From Membranipora membranacea (Eukaryota > Bryozoa > Gymnolaemata > Cheilostomatida > Membraniporidae): a DNA stretch of 64,000 nt. Position numbers and translations under genes: made by a program. Each line of letters begins with the position of its first letter. Position 1 is the stretch's first letter. Below the pieces are notes generated by a model. It worked only from the letters and a program-made list of their open reading frames with translations. It ran no database searches and had not been told where the DNA came from. Below, piece after piece: positions 10,039 to 22,000 of the stretch. The stretch is from the NCBI GenBank assembly GCA_914767715.1, contig OU612072.1, forward strand, positions 21,140,001-21,204,000, in the 5' to 3' direction.

Positions 10039-13000
10039 GTGAGTTCTGAAACAAATCTAGAGAGATATGAGTCAGTTAGCATGTTATTGTGTTACTATGT
10101 CAGATGTCTAAATTATACACAAAAAACCTTACGACACTATTGAGACATAATGAGACTTGTCTGGAGTAAATTCTTCTCCTGGATATTAACAAAGCTGATA
10201 GTGCTGGGCCTGAAACTATCAACCTTGTAATTTGTCTAACTATTCACACCATCCCCAGAACAGATTGGATTGATAGCGCTAATTAGCATGCCCATGTTTA
10301 ACTTTTCACTTGGCATGCTTTTTCAAGGTCATGTCTTGTCATGTCATGTCCAGCATGGGCCTAGTTTGCAAATGTAATTAGTGTCTGCACTGAAAAAATC
10401 TATTATGTGGATCTGTGACTGCATGACTGACATAATTTATCGAGTTAATCTAAACCAAACTATGAGGAGCTTTACCATAGAATTGATAGAGAGATGATAC
10501 TGGGAGGATAGTGGCATGAAGAAATGGTTCAAACAGTGATCCTGGTTTCTTTGTTTCAACCTTCGTGTCCGGTTATTGTAAAAACCCAGTCAACTGCCTC
10601 AAACCTCTTTTATAGAGAGAGTTTTTGGTTGACGCGTTACTGATTTTTGATACAGCATGAGTACACAACTCCAAATTGAAATGAGTTTTTTGTTATCACT
10701 TGCGTTGCATCATGAGAAAATTGATTTAATCAAAATCTTCTCCTCATTAACCGATTATGCTTACATGGATGGCATGAGACAACTCACTCATGCCCTGTGT
10801 GTATAATACAGGTAGAATTTGTTAAACATGTAAAAATTTGAACAGCATTTTGATCATAAATGTTGAGCATCTTCACTTAACGTGATATATCGCCTTTTTC
10901 AGTTTCTCAGAAACTATTTGTCCCATCTCAAAAATTCCATCACTGACGCGATGCCAGTAGTCTGACTTATGTTAAATGACGCAAATTTTTTTAAACCGCA
11001 TGTTTCTTACTTGATTAATGGAACATGAACTAAAATTCATTGAAAACATATAGGCAGCAAAGGGCAAAATGATGCAGTAAATTACATTATGCAAAAGCGT
11101 GAGGAAAATCTATGGAGTGTTAAATGCAAAGCACATTGTGTACAACAATTGATCACCTTTTTTGGGTGATTGCTCAGCATTGCTAGAGAAATGTTTATGG
11201 TCATAACTTCTCAACTATTGAATGTATCATCAAACGCCAATGACAAAAACCTCGGAAATACTCTCTAGCTTAATGGAAGCTAATGTGTATAACATGTTCT
11301 TTAACCTATTTTCAGCTTTTTGGCTGGAGAGGAGTGCATGTTTTGGACCAAATAAAGCTGGTTTAGCCACAAAAATCCAAATATCTCAAGATGTAAAGCC
11401 ATAATCAACAATCACTTCAATCAAAACCTAGACCATCTCCTGCTGTTCATCATGCTGATAACAAATTTTACTGACATCTTACTGAATTGCTGAATTTTGG
11501 CTCGACAATTTTGAACTAAATTAGTTAAAATTTGATTAATTATTTGTTACAGTTGTGACAACGAGGATCTGTAATGTGGTAAGATTATTGATGGAAGTGA
11601 CAGTAAAAGACCAAAATGGTATAATAAGTTGGAAATTTCAGTTTCTGCATTATTTGGGTCGCATGTAATGTGGGGTCAGAAATGGCCCTATTACTATTGC
11701 AAAAATAAATTTCAAGTCTCAAAGACAGGAGGCCTAAAATCATAAAGTTTCACTAAAATGTCACTCCGCTAGTTAGTGCCATGGCTCCTCTATATGGTGA
11801 AAACATAAACTAATCAAATACCTCAAAAACAAGGCACAGAGTGCTCAATTTAAAAAGGGCACTTTTTGCCCCAAAATAAACTTCCAGATTCCAGAGGTCA
11901 CTGCGACTCAACGTCAATATTTAGGAGGTTTCAGCTGTGAAAATAACTATAAGACATGATCTCCCTTACAATATTAAAAAAGTTGAAAAAAAGCAATATA
12001 TCACGTAATAGTTATCCCTTGATTATAGAGGTTTATTCATGACCATTTCTATTTTGTTTCATCTTATTACAGGATACTGGGTAGCTTAGGAGGAGCAGGG
12101 TGACAGTAACTGGGATGATCCTGATGTCCGGAAACAAACCTGGACACGATTACTAGGAATCTGTAGAAAGCTGACTCAAGTAGAGCTGGAGAGTGAGACA
12201 GCTTCAGCTGGTCAGATAGCTTTATACTTTATTGATGATGTACCTGCAGTGTTATCTATAAGGCTATCTAAATCAGTGAAATGGCTGATACTTAAACAAA
12301 TAAAACAAAGTAGCCTTAAAAGCCTAAGGTTAGTAAGCTCAGTTATTGATAAGAATTACTTTAATTTGAGATCTAATTTTGATCCAAAATAATCTCTCAC
12401 ATATTCCCCCTTCAGAATAATGCTGACTTTACTGTTTAAATCAGTACCAAGCTTGCATGCAGAGTTCTCCAAGGGTAGGAAAATTGATGTGAGGTTATAG
12501 TGTAGGCTCTAATGCGATTGACATACTTGAAGTATGTATATCTGTATTGGTATGTTATAGGTTATCAGAGATGACATCACTGAAGCGTCTATATGTTAGC
12601 TTGTATGAAGGTGATGAGCTGAATCAGTGTTTATCCACACTAACTGCAGATCTAGTATCTCTGACCCTGAGGAACTGTTATCTGATTAAGATGCCTGACA
12701 GGTAAATATATCATTAATATAAGCAGGATGTTAGATTTCCATGTCATCTCATTATATACTAATGACTATAAATATTATATAGTGCAGACCATCTGTAACC
12801 TCCTATTAAACTTACTATGGTACATATTCTGTGTGGGCTATTTAAGTTGTCTAAAGCTGCGTTTACACGTCCGACAAATCGGCTAATAATAACAACTCTG
12901 ACACAAATCATGAATCCGCTCTATGATCGTTGTCTGTCAACATGTCAACGATACACTATTTACACACTGTTCGGTGGGGGGGGGAGGGAACAAAGCTTGT

Positions 13001-16000
13001 CAACTCTTGCATGCTCAACTGTCGAGCAGCCGATATTAAATATTGTCTTCTCTTGCAATCGAGAAGATAACTCCTTTACCACTCTAATCATTTTGTATAG
13101 GAATGTATACAAATTGTTTAGTGTGATGAAGGAGTTATCTTCTCGATCGAAAGAGAAGACAATATTTAATATCGGCTGCTCGACAGTCGAGCATGCAAGA
13201 GTTGACAAGCTTTGTTCCCTCCCCCCCCCCCCCACCGAACAAAGCTTGTCAAGACAGGCTAACACTGTTCATGCCTAACCGATTTCAACACAAACTTCCA
13301 ACCCAACTTGTCTCTGATTGGCTAGTGAGACCACTAGAATCACTGCTGCGCTGTTATTGGCTGAACCATTCATAATCGTTAACATTCGTCTTTCACTTGT
13401 GACATTGTCACAAGTGAATGATTTTGAACAATACAAATTTAAACAGTGATTAAAACACAGAATAACTGTTTACACGGTCAGTCAAATCTGTGACCTGTGT
13501 CGGAGTTGTTATTTTAGCCGATTTGTCGCACGTGTAAACGCAGCTTTAATGTTGATTTTTTAATCTTGCATGTGATCTTTGTATCGAAAGTGAATGAAGT
13601 GTTTGGTCAATCAAGGGAGACAACCCTGAACTCTATAAAGTTATAGTTTGGTGTAAATATGGACAATTTCTAAAATTTCTCAGCTACTTGCTAAACAAAT
13701 TCCAGATTTGAAGTCCTCATACTAGTGATGGCAAATTGTCAGATTTTGGCGAGACAGGGCGAGTCCGAGACCAAGGAGTAAAAGAGAGGAGTGGCATCTA
13801 AGCTTTGTTTACAATGAGGTGTAATGGCACTTCCGGTTCTTCATGGAACCACGGGAGCAAAGAAATTTGCTAATTTTCCCACTTGAGAAATATTGGCTGA
13901 TATCTCCCCAAATATGATTGATGAGCTAATAAATACATTGACAATCCATTAGAGATATGTAAATGAGCAGAATTATCTATCTAGATGTCATGATTGAGCT
14001 CTAATAAGGCTAAACATGATTATAGATGGCGGCCATTATGTAAATATTTACGATATGATAATAAGTGTTAACCATTCAGTAAATACCTCCACACAAGCTC
14101 TGATCTTATGATAAGATGATACAAATAAATATTCTGCTTGATCCAAGCCTTCAATCACTTAATTTGGCACTGTTGGTGTTGAGAAAACTGTACATTAGTA
14201 CACCATGATACCTTAATTCAGTGTTTTTGCTATGCTCAAATATTCCTCACATCATGCTGTAATGTCCAAATTTTGTTCTCACCCTGACCTTTACATATTA
14301 GTCTCAGTAAAAAGACCAGTGAGGGTCCTCTGTGAGCTCCCCAAACCTAATTTTAAAGCATTGTAACTTTGCTAAAAAATGAGTCAGATCCAGTAGAGTT
14401 AAAATAATTGGCCAATTCTGATTATGACATCATATGGCGCAAAATTTATACTGTGTTTATATATACGTTGTAAGGAGTTGTGCCCACTATTAACTATAGC
14501 AGCAGAGGCAACATAGGGTAACTGAAATGCTTAGTTTTCACTCCTCTCTTTTACTCCTTGCCGAGACAGCAAGAAAATTCGGAACGAGACCGAGACATAT
14601 ACAATGCCGATAAAACTTTCTTCAGATATCACAATTTAAAAGAATGGTTGATATTCATTCACTATCACTAGTGCAATCAGCTTATGGTACATTTGATTCA
14701 AGTTGTAACTTATGAGCTATAGCAGTAAGGATCAAGGATTGATTGCATTATAGAAGGCCACACGCTCGTGCAGATTTCCACTAATTCATGCAAATTAAAT
14801 GTTGTATGAATATCAGCCTGCCACACATGATTGTCATTGCCCGAATTCATACTCATGATTTTTGGGTGTCATCCTACTGTAATCCTCCTCAGCCAATCTA
14901 AAACATAGGCCTATAGTGATAACTAAATAAAATGGTTAAACCAAGGAGATGCTGTTTCTTCTTGTTCATTATACCAACCAGTCCAGTGACTCAGCTTCTG
15001 TATTTATGCTTAGGCTTAACTATCTTCTCATATTTATAGAATTCGATACCCCATTAGTCATTGTATCCCTTCTCCCTCTTGCCCCAGGTCCAAATCAGTG
15101 AGAAAGCTCCACATTGATCATCCATTCCATCTTTTTAACAGAAGTTGTTGACATAGATATGACCTTGACTTATCAATCAAAACAAACAGCCAATCCATCA
15201 AATCTGACAGCCAATCAGATAACATTTGCATTAAATAATTGCAGCAAAAGCATGACTAATAACTATCATTCCATTATACCATAGTCAGAATTTCATGTCA
15301 CAACATATAAAAACCCTGGTGTAGTGGGTAAGAGCGTGGACTGCTGATCACTAGGTTCGAGTCTGGGCGAAGGCAATTTTTTGACTAGCTACTACCATTT
15401 ACAATGCTAGTAGTCCCGACCTGTAGTAAGAGTTGTCTGTCTCTCGAGATACTGTCTCGAGGAGACAAGTCCAGCGAGACCGGGAATTGTCCTGTCTCGT
15501 TGCCATCACTACCTCATACTTAGTTCCATACAATAACTGCCATTCAAATGCTGCAATGCCAAAAAATTTCTCAGTCCTATTTTTTATACCCTATTTAAGG
15601 TAAGAGTGAAGTGCTAATAAATAACTAAACATAGGAGATATCAACCGTAATTCAAGCAAGTGTCCACCAACTGTCCACATAGCATAGGACAACTACAACG
15701 AATAGGACGAAAGTTCATGATCCCTTTTGCCTTCAGCGCAAAGCCTAAATGCAGGCGAATTGGATCATGCTTGATCTAGAGATTAGTAGTGTTGCTGATA
15801 TATTTGCAAATCAACCAACCAGAATCTTCTTTACAGTTACATTTGCCTATTTGGCCGGTCACCCTGACGATATTACTATTTTATATCTTTACCAAAGTCT
15901 TAAATTCCCATTTATCTTTTTCCAGTGTCAATGTCATTGTTAGAAATTTTATTGAATGAAAAGTCAGTTTTTGTACTTACTTGTTCATTCTTTTGCAAAA

Positions 16001-19000
16001 TGAATGGGTATGGGATACAATCATCGATAGGAGCAGCCTAATTAGCAATTTTCAAATTCAAAATCCAGAGAGTTATGAGCGACAAACCTGGATTATGGAC
16101 AGAAAATCAATGATAGCATCATCGGTTCCACACCTTCTTCACGTAGCCCCACAAATAACTGCCTCACTTCAGCTGTATATAGTGTCCTGTCTAGGTTTAT
16201 TATTAAGTCTATGTGAGGATTAGATGGTGAATGGCTGACATGAGACAATTACTTACTTAATTTGTGTATCTGAAATAAATAAAACAATAAATATATAAAA
16301 ATGTACTCCATTTATTCCATACTATCAGTTACGACGATTTTCAACGCTGTATTCTGTTCCCTGGGAGGTCTTCACCTCATTACCGGGGTATTTGTCTGTT
16401 TGTGAAGTTTTTGAGTTTCTAATGATGTCACGTCAAATGCTGCCATCAGTCAGCGGATCAATTAAGACATTTTGCATTGCATTACTCAGTTTCTTGAGGG
16501 TTTATTACCCCATGACTTGTGTTTTTGTCTGTTTGCTAAGCATTTGAGCTTTTCTTGATCTCATGCCAAATGCTGCCATAGCTCGGCAGCAGCCAATTAA
16601 AAACCTTCATATTCTTGCTCACCATGCTTGAAAACCCCTAAAAACCTAAATACATTGAATTCCAGCATGTTTAAAATTTTGACAAAAATAAGCCAATGTG
16701 TTACAAATTAGATAAGCTGACCCATATAACCAAATCGAGCGACTCTTTTTTTTAATCCGAATTCAATACTGTAACAATTTATTTTCGAGTTGCTCTCTCT
16801 TGAAAAATGGATATACCCAGACTGAACGGTAATATGCAAAAGTTTTTATGCATGGCGCCGCTGGGAAATCTTTGATAGCTATACAAACTTTGTTTGTTTT
16901 TGTACATCATTGAAATTTGCAAATCACCAAAACATCACAGCCTTAATTAATTTCTAGGCGATCATTATTTATGTATTTTTGTTGTTTAATCAGCCAAAGC
17001 CCCTTATTTAACTCTGTAAGACGAATTACCAAGTTTGGTCCATTTTCCTGCATTCAGGGTTGCTCTCCTATGAGTTCAACTTTAATACAAGAGAATAATG
17101 GATCAAACTTGATGTTAGAATACACTACATTTTAGGGAGTTCCTGTGAGGCGAAACCCATTTTCTTTTCTCCAGCATTACTAAGATGTCCTCACTGAAAG
17201 AGCTTGACTTGCACGGTAGCAATCTAAGTAGAGATATACAGCTGAGTCAGACATTGTCAACACTCACTAATCTGGAGATACTGCACCTTGCCGGCTGTGA
17301 GCTGACTAGTATCCTTGACAGGTAATGACACCAATTGGCCTAAACCTCAGTATATTCATCTTCACCTACTGTTGTCATAATCCAGGTCAAGGTACATGAA
17401 AATTTATCTTCAACAAACCAACATGAATATAATTATTAAATTGATTGGGAGTCGTGTCATCACTTAAAACTGTCAAATGATTTCTCAGGGTCCTCTAATT
17501 TTGAGAACTAGCCATGCGTTCAATTGCCCGACAAATAAAAAGTGTTTCTAAATTTTTGTCGAAGACAGTCATCGTATATGCTGAAAATTATTTAGGTTTT
17601 TTTATTTCCCTGTTTTAGTGTTGGGTAGTGAATGGTAAACTGCAACAGTTTTTTTGCATTGCTCGGGCTAACTGTAGATGTCATGATAGAGTCTGACTTC
17701 TTTCCTGATGATATTACTGGTTGTTGGCGTTGTGTTAGATAGCTGTAGCATACATCCACTTGATTGGTCTTTATTAGTTTGTTTTTGAGTACTGTTGAGG
17801 ATATCGTAATAACGGTGCTTTAAAATCAATCAGGATGGATTTTAAACATCCCCTGGGTTTAGCATCTAGATCTTGTGTGACTGCGCCAAGAGTAAGCAGT
17901 TGAACATCCTCTGTATATCGGCTTAGGAGATATGGTTAGGATCTTTGATAAACAGATCTAAATGTTTAGGCTGAAATCTCCCGAGGCATTCGAATATGTA
18001 GAAGAAAGTGATGTTAAGCACACAGCTTTTACTAAATTACACGTCATGATGACTTCGAAACATGAAATAAAATGGGAGTTGCCCCATCTCTAAACGTAGT
18101 TTGACAACTTCCATGTTGTGAACGACATTAAAAGCAATGGAATGAATGTGTCTCAGTGTCATCCTGATGAAAAGAAACTAGGTCCAATGTTTGGTGGGGC
18201 AAGCAACCCTATGGATTGGTCGGAGTTTGGCTCTCTTGCATTCAACTGGAATTTCCGATGTAGATTGCATCAAAATTTAATAGTCATTGAGAGGCAAGCA
18301 AACATCTTCTTCATCCTCCACTGGGATCCATGTCTGGAAGTCTTCAGAAGATGTTGATTTCTCAACATCCAACATATACATGCGATGGGATTTTTCCCAG
18401 AGGCTCTAAATGCATATCATACTCCAGTATTCGAACAGATGGTAGAGGCAACGTCCTGAGATTTTGAGTTTCTAAACTCCTCTATGCTATGGCGTATTAT
18501 TCAATGAGTCATAAGCAACAGCGATATGTGGGCTGGTTGCTAAATTTTAGTATAGGTTTAAATACTGTACTCAATGGTTAAACTGGCAAACAGACAACAA
18601 TTGTAGATAGCTCTGTGAGTTCATGCTGTCACTCCGAGCGCCCACTCAACTCCAGGTAGCCCTCCCAAACACAAAGACCATTGGTCAGTGTCAATATTGT
18701 TTCTCCTTGAAGCTTACTGATGAGGTTATAATAAAATAAATGAGATCCAAATTGACAGAGGTAATAGAGCCATCGCAGTTTGCTTACAAGACACACATTG
18801 GGACAGTCGACGCCTCGATCAAACAGCTTGATGATTTCACATCAGAGCTTGACAACCATAATGTAAAAGTGGCGCATTGGACTTTTCAGAGGCCTGCAAT
18901 CGACTGCAACCTTCAACATCTTATTATCAATGTCGAATTCAGATTTCACCACTCTCTGTTATGAACAAATTTCAATGTTTTGTTGGTACCTTGCAGAATT

Positions 19001-22000
19001 TCAAAGATGGTATCACTGATGGAGCTGAATGTCAACAACAACAATCTGAGTACAGATGATCAGTTGAGTGATACGCTATCAGGACTTACAAGACTAGAGG
19101 AACTGGATATGAGTGATTGTCATCTGGTCGAGTTACCTTCAGGGTATGTTCAGTTTGTTTGGTGGATCATGCTATTGAAATAACACATCGCAAACTATAT
19201 CGCATGTATGTGTGTATGTGTTTTGATTTTCAAATTGTTGGAATTGTGCTCACCCACAAGTTAGAAGTGTCAGAATCAATCTGAAAGGTAAACACTGGCT
19301 ACCACAATGTAATGCAATCTGAATGCCTTTCAGTTCTCAATGGAAATTGTTTTCAAGAATCATCTCACATCAATCTCTGGTACATTTTATTAGGAATCAA
19401 TCTCAATTTGGAAAACTCAATGTTTAGCCCACTGTCAAGAAAATGGTTATATCTCTTCCAGAGATTGATTGAATGTGTTGAAATTTTTAAAACTATGTCA
19501 CATTCAAAACATTCATGGAATTTGAAAATGCCGAAAGACGGCGACATAATGTGGAGTCGATATACTAGATATCAGAGTGTTTACCATCATAAAGGTAAAT
19601 TTATCTCCAATGAGTAGGGCAGCTGCCATTCGGTTTTGTAATATCATAACTGGCTGGTAGTAGAATTGCTGATATTTAATCAATGAAAATTGCCTCCGTT
19701 CAGAAGTTATACTGTAGTATCGTCCAGCAAAGTAAAATTACAAATTATAAATTACCACCCAATCATAAAGCTGTAAGTGTTGTCAGAAAATCAGGCTCAG
19801 GCTCAGTGCAAACAAAATCAAGGATTTGTCAAAATATATTTAGACTTCAGTGACGAAAGAATGGATGGAACAGTAGTATCAAACCTTTCACACCAAGAGA
19901 TCAAAATTTAATCCCTGGGTTGACTTGATCACATAGTATAATCATTAAAGTTTGAAAAGTTTGCAAAATTTGACAGGTGTAAGATTAACACCTGAGCAGC
20001 AAGCATTGAAGTTATTATCCTTTAAAATGTGATCTGGAGTTAAACTCGGGATGATGTATTCACAGTTTTTACTAAATTACACATGATGACTTCGAAACGT
20101 CAAATAATATGGGAGTTGCCCCATCTCTAAACGTAGTTTGACAACTTCCATGTTCCGAATGAGGTTGAAAGCAATGAAATGATTTTTTTATGAGTCTCAG
20201 TGTCATCATAATAAAAAGAAACTAGGGCCAATGTAAGACAGTTATCAAATTGTTGGTATTTGATTATAATTGTACTAAATGACATTGAGGTTGCTGCCAT
20301 CCTCGTAATACCTGATGGTCGCCTGAAAATTGCTGTTCTGTTTTCAATTGTCCGCAGTAAATCACTATCTACAATTAATTTGTTTCACTCATCGAAGGAC
20401 TCAGAAAGTGAAATAAAATAAGGGGGCGGCATGGTCAGATTAGTCCAGGACTAGTATGGCGACCACCCGATTAGCTGGAAAACAAAGGCTACTGTCCCGA
20501 GGGCGAGCCCAGACACGCAGCCTACACGACAAGAAGCGATCCACACCCCCACAGCGAGGACGCCAGCCTCCCACGCAAAGCAGAAGGAGCTGCCCCTTCC
20601 TCCCCCAGTAGGTGTGAATTCCACAGGTTATCACCTGTGGTTAACAGTGACCTCTCCCCTCTACAGTTGTTGGCTCTCTTTGGGGCAAATTTTTCCTTCG
20701 ACCTAGTGGCTGTAATGGCAGGGGCTCGAATTTCTAACTCCTCATGAAGACGAATATGATTAAAATGTAACAAATAGCGGTATTTAAAAAGCATTTCAAT
20801 GGGCATAATTTGATACTAAGAGAAGAAAGAGGTCACATGACCACGTGGGCTGATTATAAGTATGACACAGAGAGCTGATTTTTGAAGTAAATAGATGTGA
20901 TTAAGATTACAATTTGCGGCATGACCATGAAACTCAATACCATAGATTAAATGTGAATAAAAGAATGTGCAACACAAATTGATCATCGTAGGAATATTGA
21001 AATATGGTCGTACACTACGCATTAAAAACAGGATGTAGTTCAATTTCCGACAAACTTCTAAAATATGGGTTTTAAAAATAATGCTCTCATCCAAGTGAAT
21101 GCGGAAAAATTTGGTGCTATTTTTTGTCTCTAAAGCCTGATTACCAATTTTAATCTGGTACTGTTCGGGATCTAAAATTTGCTTATTTTGGGATTTAAAA
21201 ATTACCTGAATTGTTTTTGTATAGTTTAAAATCAATAAATTACTCAAGCATCATTGTTCAATTTTAAGAACATTTGATTTGAAAATTTCAGGATCATTGG
21301 AAAATATATTTGTGTCGTCGGCAAAGAGAATATATTCAAACATTGGCGCAGATATTACCAAATCATTGATAATTATTAAAAATAAATTTGGACCTAATAC
21401 ACATCCCTGAGGAACTCCTTTATCGACCTTTTTCATTGTACTGGAATGATCATTGATTTTGACAAATCATTTTTTGTTTTCTAAATAAGATTCCAGCAAG
21501 CCACATGCATCATTTGTAAAATTCTAAAATGGCAAATTTTTTGATTAAAATATCATGGAATCCAAACTGGCTGTCAATAAAAATATTAGAATTTTCCAAA
21601 TAAAATCGAAGCTGGATAGCTAATACTTTTTCTGTAACTTTGGATTTTTCAGTTAATATCGATATCGGCTGATAGTTGTTACAGTCAAATTTATCACCTT
21701 TTTTATGCAGTGGTCGTTCTCTGGCAATTTTCTGGCTATCTGGAAATTCTGATGTTGGAACAATAAGATTGATCATGTGGGTCAAGATTGGGCTGATAGC
21801 ATTTTTATTTTCTTTAATGATTTTCATTGAAATCCCATCGTACCCAACTGCTATTTTTGCAGAGGAATTATTTATGACAGTCTCTGTAATGTCGTTTGTA
21901 ATTTCTAAGAAGTCAAAATTGTTAATTCTGTCGTATTTTGATAGGTATGATAACGGGTCAGCTCCACATTCAGGTAATTTAGCTGCCAAGCCAGGACCTA

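Larger units (their letters stand above)
13723..15511. mobile_element. hAT-like non-autonomous element, 8-bp target duplication
   Basis: The terminal inverted repeat TAGTGATGGCAA is matched by TTGCCATCACTA, with CCTCATAC on both sides (13715-13722 and 15512-15519). TAGTGATGG termini and an 8-bp duplication are typical of hAT elements. The inner arms repeat gagacagg-type motifs. It carries no transposase but hosts a second element (13772-14560) and a tRNA-like SINE stretch. Confidence 0.85.

Noticed and set aside
12817-13278. 153-codon forward frame and matching 101-codon reverse frame
   Set aside because: The two frames share peptide segments because the DNA is an inverted repeat (MITE with inner hairpin); this is not a gene.
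18877-19059. Frame running from LINE fragment into exon 5
   Set aside because: Mixed frame across the intron boundary; exon 5 is read in a different frame with proper splice sites.
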